A DNA stretch of 64,000 bases from Chitinophaga barathri (GTDB lineage Bacteria; Bacteroidota; Bacteroidia; Chitinophagales; Chitinophagaceae): NCBI RefSeq assembly GCF_003807585.1, contig NZ_RMBX01000004.1, positions 1 through 64,000 of the forward strand. Reading direction: 5' to 3'. The translations under genes and the position numbers were made by a program. Position 1 is the first letter of the stretch; every line of letters starts with the position of its first letter. Under the pieces are notes generated by a model. It did not search any database, was not told the DNA's origin, and was given only the letters and a program-made list of their open reading frames with translations. Positions 57,288 to 64,000 of this stretch are shown here, piece by piece.

Positions 57288-59804
57288 TTATTTCCAGTCC
57301 GCGGCTTTTTTCTGCTCGCGGAGCGTTTCGAATTTTACGGTCGGGTCTTTTTCTTCCGGCGCATTGATGAAGTGAGAGAATTTTTTCCGCAGCTCGGGGC
57401 TTTCCACTACTTCTTTCCATTCACATTTGTAACTATCCACGAGGGACTGCATTTCTGTTTCCAGTGATTCGGCAATGCCCAGGCTGTCGTTCACCACTAC
57501 GTTGCGCAGATAGTCAATGCCGCCTTCCAGCTTGTTCAGCCAGGTGGCGGTGCGGGTGAGCGGGTCCGCGGTTTTGATGTAAAACATCAGGAAACGGTCG
57601 ATGTACCGGATGCAGGTTTCGCTGTCCAGGTCCTGTGCCAGCAGCAGCGCGTGTTGCGGTTTGGAGCCGCCGTTGCCGCATACGTAGAGGTTCCATCCTT
57701 TTTCCGTGGCGATGATGCCAAAGTCTTTGGACTGCGCTTCCGCGCATTCCCTGATACAGCCGGATACCGCGCTTTTGATCTTGTGCGGCGCTCTCAGGCC
57801 ACGATACCTTTCTTCGATGCGGATGGCGTAGCTCACGCTGTCGTGCAGGCCAAAGCGGCACCAGGTGGAGCCTACGCAGCTTTTGACGGTCCTCAGCGCT
57901 TTGCCGTATGCATGGCCGCTTTCAAAACCGGCTGCTATCAGTGCTTCCCAGATGGCGGGCAGATCCCCGAGATGCGCGCCGAACATATCTATACGCTGGC
58001 CGCCGGTGATCTTCGTGTATAAATTATATTCTTTGGCGATAGTGCCGATAACGATCAGTTTCTCCGGTGTGATCTCTCCGCCGGGGATGCGGGGCACGAT
58101 GGAATAAGTGCCGCCTTTCTGGATGTTCGCAAGGTAACGGTCGTTGCTGTCCTGCGCGGTATCGTTGCCTTTGGCGAGGATCATGTCGTTCCAGAGGCTG
58201 GCCAGTATGGAGCTGATCACGGGTTTGCACACTTCGCAGCCTTCGCCGTGACCGTAATGGTCCAGCGCTTCGTCGAAAGAGCGGAGGGATTTTACTTTGA
58301 TGAGGTCCAGCAGTTCCTGGCGGGAATAATCAAAGTGCTCGCACACGACGTTGCGGATATATTTGCCCTGCGCTTTCATGGTGGCGGTGATGAGGTCTTT
58401 TACCATCGGAGTGCAGCCCCCGCAGCAGGTGCCGGCTTTGGTGCATTTTTTTACCGCGTCCAGGGTTTCGTGGCCTGCTTCCACTGCCTGGCAGATGGCG
58501 GCTTTGCTGATGCTTTCGCAGCTGCAGATCACCGCTTCGTCAGGAAGTGCATCCACGCCTGCGCCGGAGGGTGCACCGCCGTTACGCGGGCCCAGCAGTA
58601 CATCCGCTGGATTGGCGGGCAGAGGGATGTTGTTTTTACAGGTTTGCAGCAGCATATTATAAGCGTCCGCATTGCCGATGAGAATGCCGCCGAGCAGGTA
58701 TTTCCCGTCCTGCGATACATTTATGCGCTGATAGACGCCGCTGACGCTGTCTTCCATGACAATGCTATGGCTCTGGTCCGGCGGGGTGAATGGGTTGCCG
58801 AAGCTGGCCACGTCCACACCGATCAGTTTCAGTTTGGTGCTCATGTCGAAGCCGGTGAATGATTTTACCGGTTCTTTCTCTGTATAGGATGCAATGATAT
58901 GTGTGGCGGCTACTTCCGCCATTTCATAGCCGGGCGCCACCAGGCCGTAGATCATACCATTATATAAGGCGCACTCGCCCACGGCGTATATGGATGGGTC
59001 GCTGGACTGCAACAGGTCGTTTACCACAATGCCGCCGCGCGGGCCGGTTTCCAGGCCGCAGGCTGCCGCCAGTTCGTCCCGGGGTTTGATGCCGGCGGAG
59101 ATTACCAGCATGTCCGTATCCAGGGAGGTGCCGTCTGAGAAAGCAAGACCGGTAATGGTTTCTTCACCGAGGATGGCGGAGGTATTTTTGCCGGTTAATA
59201 CCTGTAAGCCGAGACTCTGCAATTTATGCTGCAATACAAAAGATCCTTTGTCGTCTATCTGCCTGGGCATCAGCCTGGGCGCGAACTCGATCACGCTGGT
59301 TCGGGAAATGCCAAGATCCAGCAGGGCTTTGGCCGCTTCAAGGCCCAGCAGGCCGCCGCCAATTACGGTGCCGCGGCTGGCGCGGGGAGCGTAACTTTTC
59401 ATCAGCTCCAGGTCTTCGATCGTGCGGTAAATAAATACCCCCTTTTTGTCGGTTCCTGCTATATTGGGTACAAAAGCGGCGGAGCCGGTGGCCATTACCA
59501 GGAAATCGTAGGTTTCGGTAATACCTTTCAGGGAAGTGACGGTTTTTTGTTGCCGGTCTATTATATGGACAGGATCGCCAAGGTAAAGGGTGATGCCTTG
59601 CGAAGCGTACCAGTCCACGGGAGCAAGGGAGAGGTCTTCGGCGGTTTTGCCGGCAAAGTATTCGCTAAGGTGAACGCGGTCGTATGCAGGGAGGGTTTCT
59701 TCGCCAAAAATGACGATCCGGGCAGTGTTTGTGCCAAGCTTTTGTGTGATTTTCTCACAGAATTTATGGCCGACCATGCCATTACCAATTACTACGATCT
59801 TCAT
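57288..59804 (-). CDS. nirB: NAD(P)H-dependent nitrite reductase large subunit
   Basis: 838 residues. N-terminal FAD/NAD(P) reductase (KIVVIGNGMVGHKFCEKI; GGGLLGLEAAKALLDLG; about 1-300), a BFD 2Fe-2S domain (VICSCESISKAAICQAVEAG ... TKAGTCCGGCTPMV; about 425-480), and the siroheme-4Fe-4S domain (TVKSCVGSTWCRFGLHDS and SGCIRECAEAQSKDFGI; about 640-700, both cysteine pairs present). It reduces nitrite to ammonium. The start is 168 bp from cobA, which supplies the siroheme precursor. A -7-like TACGTTTT lies at 59858-59851. Confidence 0.95.
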   Translation of the reverse strand: MKIVVIGNGMVGHKFCEKITQKLGTNTARIVIFGEETLPAYDRVHLSEYFAGKTAEDLSLAPVDWYASQGITLYLGDPVHIIDRQQKTVTSLKGITETYDFLVMATGSAAFVPNIAGTDKKGVFIYRTIEDLELMKSYAPRASRGTVIGGGLLGLEAAKALLDLGISRTSVIEFAPRLMPRQIDDKGSFVLQHKLQSLGLQVLTGKNTSAILGEETITGLAFSDGTSLDTDMLVISAGIKPRDELAAACGLETGPRGGIVVNDLLQSSDPSIYAVGECALYNGMIYGLVAPGYEMAEVAATHIIASYTEKEPVKSFTGFDMSTKLKLIGVDVASFGNPFTPPDQSHSIVMEDSVSGVYQRINVSQDGKYLLGGILIGNADAYNMLLQTCKNNIPLPANPADVLLGPRNGGAPSGAGVDALPDEAVICSCESISKAAICQAVEAGHETLDAVKKCTKAGTCCGGCTPMVKDLITATMKAQGKYIRNVVCEHFDYSRQELLDLIKVKSLRSFDEALDHYGHGEGCEVCKPVISSILASLWNDMILAKGNDTAQDSNDRYLANIQKGGTYSIVPRIPGGEITPEKLIVIGTIAKEYNLYTKITGGQRIDMFGAHLGDLPAIWEALIAAGFESGHAYGKALRTVKSCVGSTWCRFGLHDSVSYAIRIEERYRGLRAPHKIKSAVSGCIRECAEAQSKDFGIIATEKGWNLYVCGNGGSKPQHALLLAQDLDSETCIRYIDRFLMFYIKTADPLTRTATWLNKLEGGIDYLRNVVVNDSLGIAESLETEMQSLVDSYKCEWKEVVESPELRKKFSHFINAPEEKDPTVKFETLREQKKAADWK

Positions 59805-59850
59805 AAGTTGATATATTAATAAATAATTAATATAATTGTTATCAGCTTTA

Positions 59851-59858
59851 AAAACGTA
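59851..59858 (-). promoter_or_regulatory. -7 element of the nirB operon
   Basis: TACGTTTT (minus strand) fits TAnnTTTG in 7 of 8 positions. The start site would be near 59844, about 38-41 bp from the centre of the dyad at 59875-59890, the spacing of a class II Crp/Fnr activation site. Confidence 0.45.
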
Positions 59859-59874
59859 GAAATTGAATCAGGTG

Positions 59875-59890
59875 TATGATCTATATCATA
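59875..59890. promoter_or_regulatory. Fnr-like dyad TATGAT-CTAT-ATCATA
   Basis: A perfect 6-bp inverted repeat with a 4-bp spacer, close to the Fnr/Crp box TTGAT-N4-ATCAA, lies in the 167-bp region between nirB and cobA. It is centred about 40 bp from a predicted start on each side: minus-strand -7 box at 59851-59858, plus-strand TAATTTTA at 59910-59917. The cognate regulator is probably the Crp/Fnr protein at 60732. Confidence 0.6.
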
Positions 59891-59909
59891 AATTTAAGGC
59901 AAAATGTTT

Positions 59910-59917
59910 TAATTTTA
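59910..59917 (+). promoter_or_regulatory. -7 element of cobA
   Basis: TAATTTTA matches TAnnTTTG in 7 of 8 positions, 54 nt upstream of the cobA ATG. The start would be near 59924, about 41 bp from the dyad centre. Confidence 0.35.
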
Positions 59918-59971
59918 TGCATGTTAAGCCTAATATTGATTATATAAATTTTATTATAATATATTTAAAGT

Positions 59972-60745
59972 ATGCCTAAAGCCGCTTTATCTTTAATCGG
60001 GGCAGGGCCGGGAGACCCGGAAATGATCACCCTGAAAGCCATTCGCATCCTCGGTACCGCCGATGTAGTATTGTATGATGCGCTCGTGAACCCTCAATTG
60101 CTGGAATACGCTCCAAAAAATGCTGTTCTGCAATTCGTGGGTAAACGTTTTGGCTGCCATTCCCTCTCGCAGGACGAGATCAATGAACTGATTATCAGCT
60201 CCGCGCGTCAATATGGCCATGTGGTGAGGCTGAAAGGCGGCGATCCGTTCGTATTCGGCCGGGCAGTGGAAGAAATCGAAGCGGCTTCCCGGGCAGGCAT
60301 ACCGGTGAGCGTGGTGCCCGGTATTTCAAGCGCACTATCCGTACCGGCCATGCAGATGATCCCGCTTACCAGCCGCGGCGTGGCGGAAAGTTTTTGGGTG
60401 ACCACCGGCACCACCCGCAGCGGGGATATCTCCGGGGACGTACACCTGGCTGCCCAATCCACCGCCACCGTGGTGATCCTGATGGCCATGAGCCGCATTG
60501 GCGGTATCATGGATATTTTCAAAGAAGCAGGCAAAGCGGACATGCCGGTGGCTGTGATCCAGGATGGTACTACGGACAAAGAGCGCATCGTGACCGGCAC
60601 CGTTTCGGATATTGCGGCGGTGACGGCTGCGCATGGCATTGAAAATCCTGCTATTATTGTGATCGGGGAAGTGGTGAAATGGCGGGAACAGTTGGCAGGC
60701 ATTATTGCCAACGCGGAAAGTCAGTATATATATGAAGAAAGATAA
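59972..60745 (+). CDS. cobA: uroporphyrinogen-III C-methyltransferase
   Basis: 257 residues. Signature ALSLIGAGPGDPEMITLKAI near the start, DVVLYDALVNPQLL, HVVRLKGGDPFVFGRAVEE (SAM site), VVPGISSALSVPAM and LTSRGVAESFWVTTGT. It methylates uroporphyrinogen III twice to precorrin-2, the precursor of the siroheme in NirB. It is a single-domain form without the CysG dehydrogenase/ferrochelatase module, so those steps are encoded elsewhere. It overlaps the regulator gene by 14 nt. Confidence 0.94.
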   Translation: MPKAALSLIGAGPGDPEMITLKAIRILGTADVVLYDALVNPQLLEYAPKNAVLQFVGKRFGCHSLSQDEINELIISSARQYGHVVRLKGGDPFVFGRAVEEIEAASRAGIPVSVVPGISSALSVPAMQMIPLTSRGVAESFWVTTGTTRSGDISGDVHLAAQSTATVVILMAMSRIGGIMDIFKEAGKADMPVAVIQDGTTDKERIVTGTVSDIAAVTAAHGIENPAIIVIGEVVKWREQLAGIIANAESQYIYEER

Positions 60746-61430
60746 ACAAGGCTGCGATACGCAAACCTGCATGGTATGCCGCTTGTGCATGAAAGAATGG
60801 CTGCCCGCCGTGGAAGCCGGCAGCCAGCATTTTACCTACCGGAAAGGGCAGGAGCTGTTCAAAGAAGGCGACGCCGTGGAAGGCATTTTTTTTATTTACA
60901 AAGGCAGTGTGAAAGTGCATAAACACTGGGATGGGGAAAAAGAACTGATCATCCGCTTCGCAAAAAAAGGGGATATCGTGGGTCATCGCGGCATCGGTAC
61001 GGAGGCCGTGTATCCTGTTACTGCCACTGCTTTGGAGCAGGTGACGGTTTGTTATTTTGATATAACCTTCTGGGAGGCTTCGCTGAAAGTGAACCACCAG
61101 TTGTTATACGAACTGATGCTTTTCTACGCCAGGGAATTACAGGAGTCGGAAAGGAAAATGCGTAACCTGGCCCACATGCCAGTGAAAGGAAGGATCGCGC
61201 AGGCGCTTCTTTCGCTGGAGAAAAAATTCGGGCGGAACGAAAACGGGTTTATTGATTTCGCCTTATCCCGCCAGGACCTTGCGTCTTATATCGGCGCTAC
61301 TTATGAAACCACGTTCAGGATGCTCCAGGAGATGATCCAGGAACATCTCATCGTGATGTCCGGCAAGGAGATTGCCGTGGCGGACGAAACGAAGCTCCTA
61401 CGTTTGTGTGAGCTGCCGGCAAACAAGTGA
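60732..61430 (+). CDS. Crp/Fnr-family regulator with N-terminal cysteine cluster
   Basis: 232 residues from the ATG at 60732. The frame runs back to 60705 inside cobA. An N-terminal cysteine block (GCDTQTCMVCRLCMKEW: Cys 8, 13, 16, 19) plus Cys107 in EQVTVCYFD could bind a 4Fe-4S cluster, though with different spacing from E. coli FNR. The cyclic-nucleotide-binding-like barrel follows (about 33-125), then the dimerisation helix, and the winged HTH LSRQDLASYIGATYETTFRM (Glu and Arg of the recognition helix conserved with FNR). It probably senses oxygen, NO or nitrite and acts at the dyad between nirB and cobA. Confidence 0.85.
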   Translation: MKKDKQGCDTQTCMVCRLCMKEWLPAVEAGSQHFTYRKGQELFKEGDAVEGIFFIYKGSVKVHKHWDGEKELIIRFAKKGDIVGHRGIGTEAVYPVTATALEQVTVCYFDITFWEASLKVNHQLLYELMLFYARELQESERKMRNLAHMPVKGRIAQALLSLEKKFGRNENGFIDFALSRQDLASYIGATYETTFRMLQEMIQEHLIVMSGKEIAVADETKLLRLCELPANK

Positions 61431-61551
61431 TGAATTACATCGATGTAGCCGCGAATTATAACAACCATTTCATTTTTTTTCAGATATTGCCGCCGTTAAT
61501 AAAAATTCCACGGGGCCGGAAGGCCCGATGCTAAACTCTTTGCACATGTCA

Positions 61552-62712
61552 ATGGAACAAACAATGCGTTGGTTCGGACCCAACGATCCTGTCAGCTTAT
61601 GGGACATCCGGCAGGCAGGCTGCTCAGGCGTTGTTACGGCTCTTCATCACATTCCCCCCGGTGAAATCTGGACCGTCACGGAGATCAACCGCCGCAAAGC
61701 TATGATAGAATCCGCCGGTATGCGCTGGTCCGTCGTGGAAAGCCTGCCGGTGCATGAAGACATCAAACGGCAAACCGGGGACTTTGCCCGCTTCATCGAA
61801 AATTACAAAACCAGCCTTCAGAACCTTGCCAGGTGCGGCATTACCGTTATCACGTACAACTTCATGCCGGTGATGGACTGGATGCGGACGGACATTGCTT
61901 ATGTAATGCCCGATGGCAGCCGCGCTTTGTATTACGAACGGAATGCGTTCATCGCATTTGACCTGTACCTGCTCAAAAGGCCCGGTGCTGAAAAAGATTA
62001 TACCGCTGAAGAAATTGAAGCGGCAGAGGATCGGCTGAATGAAATGAGCGATACTAAAAAAGAAACACTTTTTCACAACGCATTGCTGGGCCTGCCCGGC
62101 AGCGACGACCGGTTTACACCCGAAGCGGTACTGGCGGCGCTCAACAAATATGCCCATATCGATGCTGATAAACTCCGGGAACATTTGTTCCACTTCCTCC
62201 GCGAAGTAGTGCCAGTTGCGGAATCCCTGGGCCTGAGCCTCGCCATCCACCCGGACGATCCGCCGTATCCTTTGCTGGGACTGCCCCGCATCGTGAGCAC
62301 GGAAGCGGATCTGGAGCAGATACTGCAAGCCGCTCCTTCGCCGGCGAATGGGTTGTGTTATTGCACCGGCTCGCTGGGCGTGCGCGCGGACAACGATCTG
62401 CCCGGCATCATCCGCCGCCATGGTGACCGAATCCATTTCATTCACCTCCGCAATATCCGCCGCGATGAAAACGGTAATTTCTACGAAGCGGACCACCTCG
62501 ATGGTAATGTGGACATGTACGCCGTAGTGTCCGAGCTGACCGAGTTGATGCGGCGAAGAAACATTTCCCTGCCCATGCGCCCCGATCACGGTCACCAGAT
62601 GCTGGATGACCTGCAGAAACAAACGTACCCCGGATACAGCGCCATCGGGCGTTTGAAGGGGTTGGCGGAGATACGCGGGCTGGAGTACGGCATACTGCGG
62701 CAACCGCGTTAA
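61552..62712 (+). CDS. uxuA: mannonate dehydratase
   Basis: 386 residues from [16 protein letters not shown] at 61552. In-frame ATGs at 61528 and 61546 exist, and the family start matches the third. The TIM barrel has [24 protein letters not shown]-like [32 protein letters not shown] (metal ligands) and [10 protein letters not shown]-like [14 protein letters not shown]. It dehydrates D-mannonate to 2-keto-3-deoxygluconate in hexuronate breakdown. No uxaC or kdg genes are next to it. It is about as long as the E. coli enzyme. Confidence 0.95.
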   Translation: MEQTMRWFGPNDPVSLWDIRQAGCSGVVTALHHIPPGEIWTVTEINRRKAMIESAGMRWSVVESLPVHEDIKRQTGDFARFIENYKTSLQNLARCGITVITYNFMPVMDWMRTDIAYVMPDGSRALYYERNAFIAFDLYLLKRPGAEKDYTAEEIEAAEDRLNEMSDTKKETLFHNALLGLPGSDDRFTPEAVLAALNKYAHIDADKLREHLFHFLREVVPVAESLGLSLAIHPDDPPYPLLGLPRIVSTEADLEQILQAAPSPANGLCYCTGSLGVRADNDLPGIIRRHGDRIHFIHLRNIRRDENGNFYEADHLDGNVDMYAVVSELTELMRRRNISLPMRPDHGHQMLDDLQKQTYPGYSAIGRLKGLAEIRGLEYGILRQPR

Positions 62713-62737
62713 CTATACATGAATCAATTAATTCTAT

Positions 62738-62792
62738 GTTTCAAAGCCGGAATTTCTGCTGATCTTTGCGGAAATCTGACCGGCTTTGAAAC
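62738..62792 (+). promoter_or_regulatory. 13-bp inverted repeat enclosing the exporter start
   Basis: GTTTCAAAGCCGG (62738-62750) and CCGGCTTTGAAAC (62780-62792) pair perfectly. Inside, ATTTC (62752-62756) and GAAAT (62771-62775) extend the stem. The TTG start codon (62786-62788) and a GGAAAT ribosome-site candidate (62770-62775) are both in paired sequence. In RNA this would hide the start. It also lies 25 nt past uxuA, without a T-run. Confidence 0.55.
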
Positions 62793-63994
62793 GTTCGACC
62801 TACTTTTTCCTGATCCTCATACTCGGAAGCCTTACTGCCCTCGGCCCTTTTACGATAGACATGTATCTGCCCGGCTTCCGCGCCATTGCTGAAGATCTCC
62901 ATACGGATGTATCCAGCGTAGGCCTCACTTTATCCAGTTATTTTATCGGCATCTCAGCGGGCCAGCTGCTATACGGCCCGCTGCTGGACAAATACGGCCG
63001 TAAAAAGCCGCTTTACCTTGGCCTGCTGCTGTACATCCTGGCTTCCATCGGCTGTGTGGTGACACAGAATATCGATCATTTTATCGTGCTGCGTTTTTTC
63101 CAGGCCATCGGCAGTTGCGCTGCTACAGTAGCTTCCATGGCTATGGTGCGCGACCTGTTCCCGGTGAGTGAGAACGCGAAAGTGTTTTCCCTGCTGATGC
63201 TGGTAGTGGGCGCATCGCCGATGATCGCTCCTACGGTGGGCGGTTATGTGACCAGCTCCGTTGGCTGGCACGCGGTGTTTATCATTCTCACGGTAATGGG
63301 TATACTGATGTTGCTGGCAACCATCTTCTGGCTGCCCAACAGTTTTAAACCGGATACTTCACTTTCGCTAAAGCCCGGCCCTATCATCCGTAATTTCTGG
63401 AAGGTGGCCATGGAGCCGCAGTTTTACACGTATACACTCACCGGGGCTATTGCTTTCTCGGCTTTGTTCGCTTATGTATCCGCTTCTCCCAAGGTATTTA
63501 TGGATGTGTATCATGTGAACGATAAAACGTACGGGTGGATATTTGCTGCTCTGTCTGTAGGTTTTATCGGTTCCAGCCAGGTGAATACCTTGTTGCTGAG
63601 GAAGTTCACCAGCGTACAGATATTGCCGGTGGCGCTGGCAGTCCAGTCTGTGGTGGGTTTGTTTTTTGTGTTGGGTGCTATGAACGGCTGGCTGGGCCTT
63701 TGGGCTACGCTGGTGTTATTGTTTGTACTGCTGTGCTGCCTTGGTTTTGTAAACCCTAACACTGCCGCGCTGGCGCTGGCGCCGTTTGAAAGGAACGCGG
63801 GCAGCGCTTCTTCTCTGCTGGGTGCTTTGCAGATGGGCGTCGGGGCACTGGCTTCGGTGTTCGTAAGCCTCGATGAAACGAACAGCGCTTTGCCGCTAGC
63901 TTTGGTGATGACGGCGGCGGCTGTTATTGCATTGGGCGTATTGCTGGTATGCCGGAGGGCTATCGGCCGCGTGAAACCTGCTGAAGCGGCCTGA
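62786..63994 (+). CDS. Bcr/CflA-family multidrug efflux transporter (MFS)
   Basis: 402 residues, 12 predicted membrane helices. Motifs are LTALGPFTIDMYLPGFRAIA (Bcr/CflA hallmark), DKYGRKKPLYLGL (motif A) and VASMAMVRDLFPV, with VVGASPMIAPTVGGYV (motif C, antiporter). The only start before the first helix is TTG at 62786, just after an in-frame TGA, and it lies within the hairpin at 62738-62792. Substrates of the family include bicyclomycin, chloramphenicol and sulfonamides, so drug resistance or metabolite export. The stop lies 7 nt before the window end. Confidence 0.92.
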   Translation: MKRSTYFFLILILGSLTALGPFTIDMYLPGFRAIAEDLHTDVSSVGLTLSSYFIGISAGQLLYGPLLDKYGRKKPLYLGLLLYILASIGCVVTQNIDHFIVLRFFQAIGSCAATVASMAMVRDLFPVSENAKVFSLLMLVVGASPMIAPTVGGYVTSSVGWHAVFIILTVMGILMLLATIFWLPNSFKPDTSLSLKPGPIIRNFWKVAMEPQFYTYTLTGAIAFSALFAYVSASPKVFMDVYHVNDKTYGWIFAALSVGFIGSSQVNTLLLRKFTSVQILPVALAVQSVVGLFFVLGAMNGWLGLWATLVLLFVLLCCLGFVNPNTAALALAPFERNAGSASSLLGALQMGVGALASVFVSLDETNSALPLALVMTAAAVIALGVLLVCRRAIGRVKPAEAA

Positions 63995-64000
63995 GCCCGT

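Overview
The window looks like a chromosomal segment of a Bacteroidota bacterium, most likely of the Chitinophaga type. Several things point there: promoters of the form TTTG-N19/20-TAnnTTTG, a secreted protein with a gliding-motility/T9SS type B C-terminal domain, MacB/FtsX-type permeases without a partnered ATPase, DUF4136 lipoproteins, a fused nitrate reductase of the Bacteroidota kind, and a GH20 hexosaminidase with the C-terminal domains common in this phylum. The genus is an inference from family resemblance.

Layout. 1-160: edge of a probable insertion sequence. 314-8700: small membrane protein, glycosyltransferase, histidine kinase, tRNA-Leu(GAG) beside a GreA-like gene remnant, HicAB toxin-antitoxin pair, DUF2130 protein, HAD phosphatase, DUF4136 lipoprotein and outer-membrane barrel. 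8700-18900: housekeeping metabolism (ApbE, glutaryl-CoA dehydrogenase, PyrF, secreted sugar isomerase/oxidoreductase pair, PaiB-like protein, Mrp ATPase, 3-hydroxybutyryl-CoA dehydrogenase). Between 14771 and 15995 lie three long hairpins that share a 35-nt loop with conserved ends but have unrelated, perfectly paired arms. 19034-25522: an acid-resistance operon gadB-gadC-porin-glsA (exported glutaminase) with a GlxA/AraC regulator upstream. 25646-36700: VOC protein, beta-propeller, AraC regulator, T9SS-type surface protein, amidohydrolase, GH20 hexosaminidase split by a frame change at an A AAA AAC heptamer, aldo/keto reductase, lipoprotein. 36859-39270: MacB/FtsX permease.

39330-45159: a five-gene operon of a disulfide reductase, an ABC ATPase, a fused permease/binding protein, egtB and egtD. 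It probably makes, imports and perhaps reduces ergothioneine. The binding domain of the fused transporter reads as circularly permuted. 45417-50560: TauE-like exporter and a molybdenum cofactor cluster (moaA, moaD, moaE, mobA, moaC, moeA). 50553-61430: nitrate assimilation (nirB-nirD-narK-nasC and a rubredoxin-fused reductase-like protein), divergent from cobA and a cysteine-rich Crp/Fnr regulator. A TATGAT-N4-ATCATA dyad lies between the two transcription units. The Moco genes supply nitrate reductase and CobA supplies siroheme for NirB, so 46-61 kb works as one nitrate-assimilation island. 61552-64000: mannonate dehydratase and a Bcr/CflA exporter whose TTG start lies inside a 13-bp inverted repeat.

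Regulatory DNA is unusually patterned. Helically phased 11-bp direct repeats lie beside a TTGGTA-A-tract-TACC(AA)-type operator upstream of two genes, with partial versions upstream of two more.
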